DNA of 64,000 bases from Hymenobacter algoricola (GCF_039539525.1 NZ_BAABDH010000036.1:90895-154894); one strand, 5' to 3'. Shown: positions 16,979 through 27,292, counted from the stretch's first letter. Notes: generated by a model not told the origin, from the letters alone. A program made the numbers and translations.

Positions 16979-17842
16979 ATGACCAAACTTAAAAAAACGA
17001 GCCGCACCAAGCTCTCCGACGAGGTGCTGAACGCGGGTAGCGGCCAAACCATCCGCCAGCCTGACGTCAACGCCAATAAGGTCACGACCATCAGCGACAT
17101 CCGCGAGCAGACCCACGGCGAGCGAACCGTGCAGGTCGACGACGAGCAGCGCATCCGCAAGGCCTTCGTGGACAAAGACTGGAACGAAATCAAGATTGCC
17201 GATTCCTGGCAGATCTTCAAGGTGATGGCCGAGTTCGTGGAGGGCTTCGAGAAGATGTCCAAAATCGGCCCCTGCGTGTCTATTTTCGGCTCGGCCCGCA
17301 CCAAGCCCGACAATCCGTACTACCAGATGGCCGAGGAAATTGCGGCCAAGCTGGTGCGCCACGGCTACGGCGTTATCACGGGCGGCGGCCCCGGCATCAT
17401 GGAAGCCGGTAACAAGGGCGCCCGCTCCGAGGGCGGCCGCTCGGTGGGCCTGAACATCGAGCTGCCCTTCGAGCAGTTCCACAACATCTACATCGACCCG
17501 GATAAAGTCATCAACTTCGATTACTTCTTCGTGCGCAAAGTGATGTTTGTCAAGTACGCCCAGGGCTTCATCGGCATGCCCGGCGGCTTCGGCACGCTGG
17601 ATGAACTCTTCGAAGCCATTACCCTGATTCAGACCAAGAAAATCGGCCGTTTCCCGATTGTGCTGGTCGGTACCAAGTACTGGCAGGGTATGTTCGACTG
17701 GATTCAGCAGGCCATGCTGGAAGACGAGCACAACATCTCGCCCGAAGACATGGACTTAGTGCAGCTGGTGGATGATGCGGCTTCGGCCGTAAAAATCATC
17801 GACGAGTTTTATACCAAGTATCTGCTGTCGCCGAACTTCTAA
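16979..17842 (+). CDS. LOG-family (TIGR00730-type) Rossmann-fold protein
   Basis: 287 residues. Contains the hallmark GGGPGIMEAGNKGA (about 138-151) and PGGFGTLDELFEA (about 201-213) of the family once called lysine decarboxylase-like, whose characterised members are cytokinin riboside monophosphate phosphoribohydrolases or nucleotide 5'-monophosphate nucleosidases. An extra basic and polar N-terminus of about 85 residues precedes the Rossmann domain (SIFGSARTKPDNPYY). In bacteria the physiological role is usually unclear. It is a single gene with its own promoter and terminator. Confidence 0.88.
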   Translation: MTKLKKTSRTKLSDEVLNAGSGQTIRQPDVNANKVTTISDIREQTHGERTVQVDDEQRIRKAFVDKDWNEIKIADSWQIFKVMAEFVEGFEKMSKIGPCVSIFGSARTKPDNPYYQMAEEIAAKLVRHGYGVITGGGPGIMEAGNKGARSEGGRSVGLNIELPFEQFHNIYIDPDKVINFDYFFVRKVMFVKYAQGFIGMPGGFGTLDELFEAITLIQTKKIGRFPIVLVGTKYWQGMFDWIQQAMLEDEHNISPEDMDLVQLVDDAASAVKIIDEFYTKYLLSPNF

Positions 17843-17864
17843 CCGGCACTGCCTACTGCTTCAG

Positions 17865-17893
17865 AAGCCCGACTCTTCCGTCGGGCTTTTTTT
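17865..17893 (+). terminator. Terminator after the LOG-family gene
   Basis: Short GC hairpin (AAGCCCGA...TCGGGCTT) followed by seven Ts, 22 bases past the stop. Confidence 0.85.
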
Positions 17894-18017
17894 GTGGCTG
17901 AGCTTGCCGGGAATTTAAACGGTGGCACTATTTCTTGTTGTGACTGAACAAAACAATCTGCCCAACCATTGTTTCTTACATCCTGCCACCCGCCCCACCT
18001 GCCCATTTTTTTTCTGT

Positions 18018-18647
18018 ATGAGTGAGATTAAGCACATCTATGTAGTTCCCCGCTGGGGCGGTTTTGCCACCGATGACTGGTATCCGTGGCTGCAAAAGCA
18101 GCTCGAAACGCCTTCCGATCCGGCTTTCACCTACCAGGTGCACCTGCTGTCGATGCCCGCCTGGGACCTGCCCACCATCGAGCAGGCCACCAACTACCTG
18201 GCCTCAGTGCTGCCGCCCGAGCATCTCAACCAGACCAGCTACCTGGTCGGCCACAGCGTGGGCTGTCTGGCTATTCTGCACTATCTGGCCCAGGTAGCTG
18301 AAAAGCACTCGACCCAGATGCCCCAGGTCGGCGGCGTGCTGTGCGTGGCCGGCTGGTTTTCAGTCGACAGCCCCTGGCACGACATCCTGAACTGGATTCA
18401 TGCGCCCATCGACTACGACGCGGCCCGCCGGCTGATTCCGGCCCGCAAGCTCACCGTGCTGCTTTCCGACGACGACCCCTACACCTCGGGCTACCAGGAA
18501 AACAAGCAGCTGTGGGTGGAGCGGCTCGATTCCAACGTGAGCATTCTGCATAACCGCCAGCACTTCGGCGCCCAGCTCGACTCCGATATTCTGGACGCCA
18601 TCCGGGAGTTGGCCGAAGCGCCGGCGGAGTCGGCAGTGGCCCGCTAG
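18018..18647 (+). CDS. RBBP9/YdeN-family serine hydrolase
   Basis: 209 residues of alpha/beta-hydrolase fold. The nucleophile elbow is VGHSVGCLA (Ser near 77), the family form G-H-S-x-G. An Asp in LLSDDDPYT and a His in NRQHFGAQ complete a plausible triad. The ATG at 18018 is preferred over upstream codons because the conserved first strand (KHIYVVPRWGG) begins four residues later. The lycopene cyclase gene starts one base after its stop, so the two are probably co-transcribed. Substrate unknown; family members cleave small esters. Confidence 0.85.
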   Translation: MSEIKHIYVVPRWGGFATDDWYPWLQKQLETPSDPAFTYQVHLLSMPAWDLPTIEQATNYLASVLPPEHLNQTSYLVGHSVGCLAILHYLAQVAEKHSTQMPQVGGVLCVAGWFSVDSPWHDILNWIHAPIDYDAARRLIPARKLTVLLSDDDPYTSGYQENKQLWVERLDSNVSILHNRQHFGAQLDSDILDAIRELAEAPAESAVAR

Positions 18648-18648
18648 G

Positions 18649-19881
18649 ATGAAAGAAGCGATAAAAAGTACTGATAGAGAGCGTAATTCCCCGGCGGGTG
18701 CTTTTATTGCGTCCGTGAAGCACGATTTCGACTACCTAATAGCGGGCGGCGGCGCGGCCGGCCTGAGCCTGGCCTACCACCTGGCCCGGGAGCCCCGGCT
18801 GCGCGACAAGCGCGTGCTGCTCGTGGAGCCCGCGGCCAAAGATCAGAACGACCGGACCTGGTCATTCTGGGCCGACGCGCCGACGCTGTTCGACCCGATT
18901 GTGGCCCACGAGTGGACGCAGCTGGCTTTCCGCAGCCCGCAGTTCGAGCGGGTGTTCGAGCTGACGCGCCACCGCTATAAGATGATTCGTGGGCTGGACT
19001 TCTACCGCTTCGTCGGGGCCGCGCTGGCCGACAATCCGCAGTTTACCCGCGTGCAGGGCACGGTCGAGGCGCTGGAGAATACGGCGGCCGGGGTGGTGGC
19101 GCGCACTTCGGCCGGCGATTTTACGGCCCGCTACGCTTTCGACAGCCGGCCGCCGGCGCTGGACCGGCAGCCCCGGCGCTACCGCTACCAGCTGCAGCAC
19201 TTCGTGGGCTGGGAGGTAGAAACGGCAGAAGATGCGTTTGACCCGGCCACCGTGGAGTTTATGGACTTCCGGGGCGCCCAGCAGCACGAAGCCCGCTTTA
19301 TGTACGTGCTGCCCTTCACGCCTCGCCGGGCGCTGGTCGAGTACACGCTGTTTTCGGCGGCGGTGCTGCCCAAGGCAGCCTACGAAGCGGCCATGCGGGA
19401 CTATTTGACCACTACCCTGGGCTTGAAATCCTACCGCGTGACGGCCGAGGAAATCGGAGCTATTCCGATGACGGACCACCCGCTGCCCGCCGGCGTGGGG
19501 GCCCACATTATCAACCTGGGAACCCGGGCCGGCCGCGCCAAGCCCAGTACGGGCTACGCCTTCAAGCGGATTCAGGAGCACAGCGCCCGGCTCGTAGCTT
19601 CCCTGGCCGCCACGGGAAAGCCGCCCACTCACCTCACCGGCGACCAGCGCCAGTTCCGGCTCTTCGACACCCTGCTGCTCGACATTATGCAGCGCGAAGG
19701 CGAGCGGACCCGGGACATCTTTGCCGAGCTTTTCCAGCGCAACCCCCTGGAGCGCATCCTCGATTTTCTGGATGAGCGCACCAACGGCCTGGAAAACCTG
19801 CGCGTGATGCATTCGGTGACGCCGTGGCCTTTCCTGCGCTCCATCGGGCACGTGTTGCGCGGCCGGCCGGGGCAAAGGTAA
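18649..19881 (+). CDS. crtY: Lycopene cyclase
   Basis: Flavoprotein of the CrtY/CrtL type that closes the beta-ionone rings of lycopene. The FAD-binding DYLIAGGGAAGLSLAYHLA begins near residue 27, followed by DRTWSFW, and the later YVLPFTPRRALVEYTLFS and GTRAGRAKPSTGYAFKRIQE match the family. About 410 residues from the ATG; an in-frame GTG at 18715 sits five codons before the conserved start and may be the true one. Products would be cyclic carotenoids such as the pigments of red Hymenobacter. No other crt gene is in the window. Confidence 0.92.
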   Translation: MKEAIKSTDRERNSPAGAFIASVKHDFDYLIAGGGAAGLSLAYHLAREPRLRDKRVLLVEPAAKDQNDRTWSFWADAPTLFDPIVAHEWTQLAFRSPQFERVFELTRHRYKMIRGLDFYRFVGAALADNPQFTRVQGTVEALENTAAGVVARTSAGDFTARYAFDSRPPALDRQPRRYRYQLQHFVGWEVETAEDAFDPATVEFMDFRGAQQHEARFMYVLPFTPRRALVEYTLFSAAVLPKAAYEAAMRDYLTTTLGLKSYRVTAEEIGAIPMTDHPLPAGVGAHIINLGTRAGRAKPSTGYAFKRIQEHSARLVASLAATGKPPTHLTGDQRQFRLFDTLLLDIMQREGERTRDIFAELFQRNPLERILDFLDERTNGLENLRVMHSVTPWPFLRSIGHVLRGRPGQR

Positions 19882-19898
19882 GGCCCGCACTGACCGGC

Positions 19899-20633
19899 TC
19901 AGGCTAAGCTTTCCTCGCTTTCCAGAAACTCCCGCTCGGCCTGCACCACGGCGGCCGACAAGGCTTGCAGCCGGGGCTGGGGGCGCGACAGGTTCAGCAC
20001 GTAGCCGGGCAGCGTAGCCAGGTTGTCGAGGTCGTGGGTGATGCAGAGCACGGTTTTGTGGTGGTCGGTGACCCAGCTTTGCAGCAGGCTGAACACGCGG
20101 CGGCGGTAATATACGTCGAGCTGCTGGGTGGGCTCGTCGAGCAGGTAGAGGCCGGCATCCTGCAGGGCCAGCTGGGCCAGCCACACCAGCTGCTGCTCGC
20201 CGCCCGACAGCTCGGTAAAGTCGCGGTGGGCCAGGTGGGCCGCGCCCACGCGGGTCAGGGCCGCCTCGGCCAGCACGTAGTCGGCAGGGCGGTAGGCGCT
20301 CAAAAAGCTGTGGTGGCGGAAGCGGCCCATGACCACCAGCTCGCGCACTTCGATGGGAAAGCCCACGACGCCGCGCTGGGGCAGATGGGCCAGCTGGCCG
20401 CTGGCGGCCGGCCGCCGCAGGGTTCGCAGGTTCTGGCCCCCCAGCTCAATGGTGCCCTGGTAGGGAATCTGGCCGGTGAGGGCGCGGAAGAGCGTGGTTT
20501 TGCCGCAGCCATTGTGCCCGATGATGGCGAGGAAAGCGGGGGCGGGCACGTACAAAAAAAGGTTGCGGAGCAGAACGCGCTGTTCGTACCCCGCAACCAG
20601 ATTTTCAATCTTAAGAACTGAGAACTGAGACAT
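19899..20633 (-). CDS. ABC transporter ATP-binding protein
   Basis: 244-residue ABC ATPase: Walker A GHNGCGKTT (about 39-47), signature LSGGEQQ, Walker B LYLLDEPTQQLDVYYR. The order and the ending (TLPGYVLNLSRPQPRLQ) resemble ATPases of iron-siderophore/haem or cobalamin importers (FecE/HmuV/BtuD type), but no permease or binding protein lies next to it. The start codon sits within a heptamer tandem repeat, so the 5' end is uncertain by a few codons. The gene converges with crtY. Confidence 0.85.
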   Translation of the reverse strand: MSQFSVLKIENLVAGYEQRVLLRNLFLYVPAPAFLAIIGHNGCGKTTLFRALTGQIPYQGTIELGGQNLRTLRRPAASGQLAHLPQRGVVGFPIEVRELVVMGRFRHHSFLSAYRPADYVLAEAALTRVGAAHLAHRDFTELSGGEQQLVWLAQLALQDAGLYLLDEPTQQLDVYYRRRVFSLLQSWVTDHHKTVLCITHDLDNLATLPGYVLNLSRPQPRLQALSAAVVQAEREFLESEESLA

Positions 20634-20704
20634 CAGAACTGAGAAGTGGCTAAAAACACTGCCGACCGGAATAAACGGTCTACGTTCTAAAGTCTGGGTT
20701 CTGA
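20615..20704. repeat. Heptamer repeats flanking the ABC ATPase start
   Basis: GAACTGA occurs at 20615, 20622 and 20636 (period seven). Related heptamers in the opposite sense, GTTCTAA, AGTCTGG and GTTCTGA, occupy 20684-20704. The two clusters could pair as a loose stem around the 5' leader of the ABC ATPase gene. Confidence 0.5.
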
Positions 20705-20712
20705 GCGCTACT

Positions 20713-20934
20713 CTAGTACTCGTCCTCGTTGAACATGAAGTCTTCTTTGGTCGGGTAATCGGGCCAAACTTCTTCGATGTTCTCGTAAGGCTGGCCGTCG
20801 TCTTCCAGCGCCTGCAGGTTCTCTACCACTTCCATCGGGGCACCCGAGCGGATAGAGTAGTCAATCAATTCATCCTTGGTGGCAGGCCAGGGAGCATCTT
20901 CCAAATACGAAGCGAGTTCCAGAGTCCAATACAT
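20713..20934 (-). CDS. DUF2795-family small protein
   Basis: 73 residues, acidic, beginning MYWTLELASYLEDAPWPATK, the start of a DUF2795 domain (helix, then KDELIDYSIRSGAPMEVVENL). The C-terminus (WPDYPTKEDFMFNEDEY) is the conserved Bacteroidota tail. The ATG at 20934 gives the family length, and a CAAAAGTA promoter-like box (minus-strand TACTTTTG) is at 20964-20971. Function unknown; the family is widely conserved in Bacteroidota next to housekeeping genes. Confidence 0.85.
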   Translation of the reverse strand: MYWTLELASYLEDAPWPATKDELIDYSIRSGAPMEVVENLQALEDDGQPYENIEEVWPDYPTKEDFMFNEDEY

Positions 20935-21073
20935 AGTCGTGGGTGCTACAAAAAAAAGGTGGGCAAAAGTAGTGGTTTCAAGCCAATTATCCCGCAATGG
21001 TTTCCGGATAGAACCCAATAGACGAGCCAGGGTTGCGTCAGCAGGACAACGTAAATACCGGGTGAATGTTGGC

Positions 21074-22393
21074 TTAAACGCTCAGACGCTGATTTAACAG
21101 GTCAATCAGCTCATTTTTGGTGCGCGTTTTCCGCTCAAAAGCCCGGATTTTACCCTGCAGCATGGTCCGGAAAGTTTCGTTACCGGGCGAGTCGCTGAGC
21201 TTGCCCAGGTTCTCTTCCAGCACGCTTTGCTCCTGCTGGTCGTACTTGATGAACTCGCGCAGGGCCTGAATCCGGGTGTTTACCTGCTCTTCGGGCGTGC
21301 CGGCGCTGGTGCCCGCCGTGGCGTGGCGCTTGCGCACGAAGTGCTCCAGGGCGCTCATCTCAAAGACCTTGTCGCAGGCCAGGATAAACTGCTCCCACAC
21401 CCGGTCCGACTCCTCGCCGCGCACGGGCCCCACTTTTTTCCAGGCGGCCTGCAGCTCTTTGGCCTTGGTCACGGCCTCGTTCATGGGGCGGTTGAGCAGG
21501 GCTTCGGCATCGGCGACGAGGGCGCGCTTTTTGGCCAGGTTATCGTTGCCGCTGCTGCCCGCGCCCACGTCGGAGTCGGTGCGGGGCTTGGTGCTGATGT
21601 GCTCCTTGAGGCGCTCGAAGAAGTGGTTGTGGGCGGCCCGGAAGCGCGTCCACAGCTCGTTGGCCTGCTTGCGGGGCAGCGAGCCGCCCACCTCGCGCCA
21701 GTCGAGCTGCAGCTGCTTGAGCTTCTTGGTAGTTTCGTCGAAATCGGGCGAGTTCTGCAGGCCTTCCGACTTATGAATCAGCTCCTTGTACTTGTCGTAC
21801 ACGCGGTTGGTCATGGCCTTCTTCTCGGCCATAAACTCCTTTTTGCGCAGGAAAAAATCCTCTACCGCGGCGTGGAAGCGCGTTTCCAGCTCGTCGGTCA
21901 GCTGCTTGTCGACGGGGCCGGTTTTGATCCAGCCCTGGCGCAGGTCCTTGAGCTTCTCCCCGGATTCCTGCCAGTCGATGGTGTCGCGCAGGGCTTCGAC
22001 CTCGGTGATGAGGCTGATTTTGGTGGCCAGGTTTTTCTCGCGGTTGCGGGCAATGGTGACCTTGATGGCTTCTTCCGCATCGGTCAGGCGGCGGTGGATG
22101 GCCGCGAAGTCGCCCAGCCCGTCGTAGGTGGCAATCTGGTCTTTCAGGTGCAGGGCCTTCATCAGGAAAGAGCCCTTGTTCTCGGACTCGTCCATCTTCT
22201 GCAGCAGCTCGTCGACCTTGCCGCGAAACGCCTCGAAGCGCTGGGCGAAATACTGCAGCGCGGCGTCATCAGTCTCTTTTACCAGCCCGACCTGCCGGGC
22301 CGGCAGGTCCATAAAGGGCTGTAGCCACACTTGGTCGGCCTCGATATAGCCATAACGGCGGGCCTCGGCCAGTAGGTGGTCATGTTGTTCCAT
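21074..22393 (-). CDS. DUF349 domain-containing protein
   Basis: 439 residues, nearly all alpha-helical, with four or five DUF349 repeats of about 70 residues (for example KKLKQLQLDWREVGGSLPRK and AKELQAAWKKVGPVRGEESD, each with a conserved Trp and a following Gly/Pro turn). Charge pattern suggests long coiled bundles. It begins MEQHDHLLAEARRYGYIEAD. Actinobacterial and proteobacterial relatives have been linked to ribosome or nucleoid functions, without a firm mechanism. Cytoplasmic. No operon partner. Confidence 0.88.
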   Translation of the reverse strand: MEQHDHLLAEARRYGYIEADQVWLQPFMDLPARQVGLVKETDDAALQYFAQRFEAFRGKVDELLQKMDESENKGSFLMKALHLKDQIATYDGLGDFAAIHRRLTDAEEAIKVTIARNREKNLATKISLITEVEALRDTIDWQESGEKLKDLRQGWIKTGPVDKQLTDELETRFHAAVEDFFLRKKEFMAEKKAMTNRVYDKYKELIHKSEGLQNSPDFDETTKKLKQLQLDWREVGGSLPRKQANELWTRFRAAHNHFFERLKEHISTKPRTDSDVGAGSSGNDNLAKKRALVADAEALLNRPMNEAVTKAKELQAAWKKVGPVRGEESDRVWEQFILACDKVFEMSALEHFVRKRHATAGTSAGTPEEQVNTRIQALREFIKYDQQEQSVLEENLGKLSDSPGNETFRTMLQGKIRAFERKTRTKNELIDLLNQRLSV

Positions 22394-22864
22394 ATAGCGA
22401 AGGCGCGGGTGACGCCGAAAGAACCAGGTGGTCGGAAAGGAAAATCAGAGCGGAATGCTTTACAAGTTTACGGCATGGCCGGCAAATAAGCTGCCCGCGC
22501 GGTTTGGGGTGGTCAGGGCTGAGCTTGCGGGCAAGGGCAGCGACGCGGAGCCGAGTGCTGCCAACGTAAGAAAAAGCGGCCGGGTTGGGTTGCCGCGGCG
22601 GCGGTAAGCAGTTTGTGCTCAGCAGGAAACCGGGGGCTCTGCGTAAGCGCGGGCCGGCGACGTCCGGCAGGCAGCGGGCAGAAGAATAACGGAGAAGGAG
22701 CCGGAATACGGGGGCTTTTTCGGTTAATTACCTGAAATTTGGAGCCGCCCGGCCGTTGGTCAGCCCGTCAGGAACCTACCCGAGACGGCCTAACAGCAAC
22801 AGAATCAGCTTTAAATCGGCCTTTTTTTACTTTTCTTCCGAATCCCCAGCCCAAGCCCCCGCCC
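22394..22864. other. Intergenic region between DUF349 gene and ettA
   Basis: 471 bases between divergently placed starts. I see no conserved ORF, RNA gene or strong hairpin. GAAATTTG at 22732-22739 is one base off the TAnnTTTG -7 box and could serve ettA, whose ATG is 125 bases further on. Confidence 0.4.
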
Positions 22865-24526
<1,662 letters not shown>

Positions 24527-24529
<3 letters not shown>

Positions 24530-24617
24530 GCCCGGACGTTGCCCGGACACCCAAACGCCAATCAGCCCCCGGAAGCAGTTCCGGGGGCTGATTGGCGTTT
24601 GGGCAACGTCCGGGCTA
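24527..24617. terminator. Very long hairpin spanning both convergent stop codons
   Basis: An inner stem of 24 base pairs (CCCAAACGCCAATCAGCCCC then CGGAA, against its complement) with a GCAG loop, an 8-base bulge (GGACACCC) on the left, and an outer stem of 16 base pairs (left arm from AAGCCCGGACGTTGCC). The ettA TAA is in the left foot and the stop of the facing small gene is in the right foot. Confidence 0.8.
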
Positions 24618-24833
24618 ATCGGGCAGTACTTCGGCGTGAAACCCGGCGTCCCGCAGCAGCCTGATCAGGCAGGAGGGCAGCACAAACCCGCTGGCGCACT
24701 CCACCCGCAGAATATTGTCGCAGTCTTCGAGGTCGAAGTTGGCGCGGTACTCCGCAAACGTGGCGTGAATCCGGTCCAGCAGGCGTTGGGCGTGGCCGGG
24801 AGCCGTGACGTTGGTTTTAAAGACTTCGACCAT
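24615..24833 (-). CDS. Small hypothetical protein
   Basis: 72 residues: MVEVFKTNVTAPGHAQRLLD at the start, a central LEDCDNILRVECASG, ending in LRDAGFHAEVLPD. The pattern (strand, helix, strand with Cys) resembles the short ferredoxin-like heavy-metal-associated or ACT-like folds often annotated as hypothetical in Bacteroidota. The ATG at 24833 is preferred because upstream codons are low-complexity. It stands alone. Confidence 0.6.
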   Translation of the reverse strand: MVEVFKTNVTAPGHAQRLLDRIHATFAEYRANFDLEDCDNILRVECASGFVLPSCLIRLLRDAGFHAEVLPD

Positions 24834-24936
24834 AGCGCGGGCAGACTGGGGGTGGCACTGGGCAACAGGAGCAGCGAAGCCGGGGGAGCAGGCAGGCCGT
24901 GACAGGCGGCGGCCGGCGGAGGAAAGGGCCATCGAC

Positions 24937-25329
24937 TCAGGCCAGATGGGGCGCGGCAAACTCCGGGGCCTCTGCCCGGCGCCGGTTGAAATAGCAGGAG
25001 GCGGCAATCAGGGCAAATCCAATAAGCAGGGGCAGCCAGCTGCTGACCGGGTCGCCCACGGCCAGGCCCGAATACAGGGCCCCGCTCAGATCGAACACGA
25101 AGCCGGCGTAGGCCCACTCGCGCAGGCGGGGAAAGCCGGGCACCAGGATGGCTGCTACGCCCAGCAGCTTGGCCACGCCCAGAAACGGCGACAGGTAGGC
25201 CGGGTAGCCCAGATGCTGCAGGCCGGCCAGGGCTTCGGGCACGCTCAGCAGGTTGGTGATACCCGACAGCGTCATCAGCGCGGCGAGCAGGCCGGTGAAA
25301 ATCCAGTAGCGCAGGTTGGTCTTTTTCAT
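24937..25329 (-). CDS. DoxX family membrane protein
   Basis: 130 residues with four membrane helices (about 10-28, 45-65, 72-92 and 98-115). The conserved LQHLGYPAYLSPFLGVAKLLG and GFPRLREWAYAGFVFDLSGA are DoxX-like family signatures. DoxX proteins are small inner-membrane proteins implicated in thiol/oxidative homeostasis in some bacteria; this variant (DoxX_2-like) has no known substrate. Reads away from the VOC gene. Confidence 0.85.
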   Translation of the reverse strand: MKKTNLRYWIFTGLLAALMTLSGITNLLSVPEALAGLQHLGYPAYLSPFLGVAKLLGVAAILVPGFPRLREWAYAGFVFDLSGALYSGLAVGDPVSSWLPLLIGFALIAASCYFNRRRAEAPEFAAPHLA

Positions 25330-25413
25330 GACGCAGGAAAAAAAGTTAGAATGAAGGAGCTACCAGCCCATCAGGCCGTCATGCGGAGCCTAGGGCGCAT
25401 CAAGCCAGGGACC

Positions 25414-25472
25414 GAAGCAGCTCGCGGGCTGATGTTGGCTTACTAATCAGACGTCAGCCCGCGAGATGCTTC
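25414..25472. repeat. Imperfect palindrome in dispersed intergenic repeat
   Basis: Nineteen-base arms with one mismatch (GAAGCAGCTCGCGGGCTGA and TCAGCCCGCGAGATGCTTC) around a 21-base spacer. It is followed by CGGCAAGCTCAGCATGAC and at 25518-25544 by TCGACTTCGCTCGGAATGAC, sequences I recall as recurring short repeats between genes of Hymenobacter. Confidence 0.5.
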
Positions 25473-25562
25473 GGCAAGCTCAGCATGACAATACCTCTAC
25501 AACGACGCCAGGCGGGATTCCTCGACTTCGCTCGGAATGACGTTCGGGAATTGTTTCCCGGG

Positions 25563-25991
25563 CTACTGCCGGGCGGGCTGGGGCTTGTCGTAGTTCAGCA
25601 TCCAGTCGATGCCGAACCGGTCGGCGAGCATCCCGAAGGTGGCGCCCCAAAACGTGTCCTGTAGCGCCATCGTGACGGTGCCGTCGGCCGAGAGCAGGCT
25701 AAACAGGTGCTGGATTTCCTCGGGGCTGTGGCAATTGATGGACAGGGAAACCATATCGCCCTTGGCCGCGGGCCCCAGGCCCGAGTCGGAGGCCATCAGC
25801 ACCAGGTCGGCGGTGGTCAGCATGGAGTGCAGCACGTTCTGGAGGGCGTCGGGCGCTACGTGCTCGGCGGCGGGCGTGCCCGCGATGCTCTGCACCATCA
25901 GCTCGCCGCCGAGGCATTGCTGGTAGAAGGTCATGGCTTCGCGGCAGTTGCCGTTAAAGGTCAGGTAGGGGGTGAGGCGGGGCGTGTTCAT
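25563..25991 (-). CDS. VOC-superfamily protein (PhnB-like)
   Basis: 142 residues of the PhnB/3-demethylubiquinone methyltransferase-like glyoxalase fold: TPYLTFNGNCREAMTFYQQC near the start, then LMASDSG and a C-terminal FWGATFGMLADRFGIDWMLN. The motif W-G-x-x-F-G-x-x-x-D-x-F-G-x-x-W is the hallmark. Despite the name, the family has no part in phosphonate cleavage; most members have unknown substrates. Confidence 0.88.
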   Translation of the reverse strand: MNTPRLTPYLTFNGNCREAMTFYQQCLGGELMVQSIAGTPAAEHVAPDALQNVLHSMLTTADLVLMASDSGLGPAAKGDMVSLSINCHSPEEIQHLFSLLSADGTVTMALQDTFWGATFGMLADRFGIDWMLNYDKPQPARQ

Positions 25992-26181
25992 GAAGTTTGA
26001 AGAAAGGGAAGGTGAATTTTTGGATGGGGTAAGCCCGCGGCTGCTGCCAACGAGTGTAGTAATCGGGGCGTGAAGCAGCTTTGAATGCCAACAAAATTAG
26101 CAATATTTGGGGCGGGTAGCAGGGGCTATTCCGACCAATTCCGGGTTGATTCCGACAACGCCAGGTAGTAGGTTTAGAAAG

Positions 26182-27177
26182 ATGAAGCACATCACCATTC
26201 TCGTTCCGCGGGGTGCCATTCTGGGCAGCATCGAAGGCCCCCGCCTGGTGTTTTCCGAGGTCAACGCCTTGCTCGGGCGCCTGGGCCGCCCGCCGCTGTT
26301 CCACCTCGAGCTGGTGGGGCTGGCCCACGAAACGCCGGTGTGCGGGGGCCTGTACGCGGTGTATACCCCGCTGCTGCTGGCCGACGTGGCCCGCACCGAT
26401 CTGGTTATCATCCCGGCCGTAGATGGCGACCTGACGCTGGCCCTGGAGCGCAACGCGGAGTTTAGTCCCTGGATTCTGGGGCAGCATGCCCGGGGGGCGG
26501 AAGTCGCCAGCCTGTGCGTGGGCGCCTTTTTGCTGGCCGCGACGGGCCTGCTCAACGGCCGGCAGTGCACCACCCACTGGGCCGCCGCCGCCGACTTTCG
26601 CCGCATGTTTCCGGCCGTGGAGCTGGTCGAGGACCGGCTGGTTACCGATGCGCACGGCATCTATTCCAGCGGCGGGGCCTTTTCCTACCTGAACCTGGTG
26701 CTGTATCTGGTCGAGAAATTTGCCGGCCGGGAAATGGCCGTTACCTGCGCCAAGGTGTTTCAGATCGATATCGAGCGGGTGAGCCAGTCGGCCTTTATCG
26801 TGTTCAACGGGCAGAAAGAGCACGGCGACGAGCCGATTAAAAAGGCCCAGGGGTACATCGAGGACAACTACCAGGAAAAGATAACCGTGGATCAGCTGGC
26901 CGAAATGCTGGCCCTGGGGCGACGCAATCTGGAGCGGCGCTTCAAGAAGGCTACCGCCAACTCCGTGGTCGAGTACATTCAGCGCGTCAAGATTGAGGCC
27001 GCCAAAAACAGCCTGGAATCGTCGCGGGAGAACGTGAGTGAGGTGATGTACCAGGTGGGCTATACCGACCCCAAGGCCTTCCGCTCGACGTTTAAGCGCC
27101 TCACCGGCCTGTCGCCGAAGCAGTACCGCGACAAGTACCAGCGGGAGGCTGTGGTAGGAGGGATTTTGGGGCGGTAA
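26182..27177 (+). CDS. GlxA-type AraC-family transcriptional regulator
   Basis: 331 residues. The N-terminal half (1-180) is a DJ-1/PfpI class I amidotransferase-like domain with the elbow ASLCVGAFLLAATGLLNG (Cys in the nucleophile position). The C-terminal AraC domain (about 220-325) has two helix-turn-helix units (KITVDQLAEMLALGRRNLER and VSEVMYQVGYTDPKAFRSTF). GlxA-like regulators respond to small molecules and often act on adjacent genes; the divergent VOC gene 190 bases away is the obvious candidate. Confidence 0.9.
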   Translation: MKHITILVPRGAILGSIEGPRLVFSEVNALLGRLGRPPLFHLELVGLAHETPVCGGLYAVYTPLLLADVARTDLVIIPAVDGDLTLALERNAEFSPWILGQHARGAEVASLCVGAFLLAATGLLNGRQCTTHWAAAADFRRMFPAVELVEDRLVTDAHGIYSSGGAFSYLNLVLYLVEKFAGREMAVTCAKVFQIDIERVSQSAFIVFNGQKEHGDEPIKKAQGYIEDNYQEKITVDQLAEMLALGRRNLERRFKKATANSVVEYIQRVKIEAAKNSLESSRENVSEVMYQVGYTDPKAFRSTFKRLTGLSPKQYRDKYQREAVVGGILGR

Positions 27178-27186
27178 CCGAAAAGC

Positions 27187-27220
27187 ATATGTAAAGAGAA
27201 GCGCTGGTTTCTTTACATAT
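27187..27220. promoter_or_regulatory. Palindrome upstream of fic, distal
   Basis: Perfect 11-base arms ATATGTAAAGA (27187-27197) and TCTTTACATAT (27210-27220) around a 12-base spacer. It could be the terminator of the GlxA-type gene (stop at 27177), but it lacks a GC stem, so an operator is as likely. Confidence 0.5.
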
Positions 27221-27226
27221 CTTGCA

Positions 27227-27264
27227 GCATCTGATAAGTAAATTGCAGTTTGCTTATCAGATGC
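27227..27264. promoter_or_regulatory. Palindrome upstream of fic, proximal
   Basis: Sixteen-base arms with one mismatch: GCATCTGATAAGTAAA (27227-27242) and TTTGCTTATCAGATGC (27249-27264), loop TTGCAG. It ends 28 bases before the fic ATG, where a repressor would block expression. Confidence 0.55.
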
Positions 27265-27292
27265 TATTCCCCTCTCCCTGGCTTACCTTATT

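Noticed and set aside
19899..20633. Naming the lone ABC ATPase as a haem or siderophore transporter component
   Set aside because: No permease, binding protein or receptor gene is adjacent, and ATPase sequence alone does not fix the substrate.
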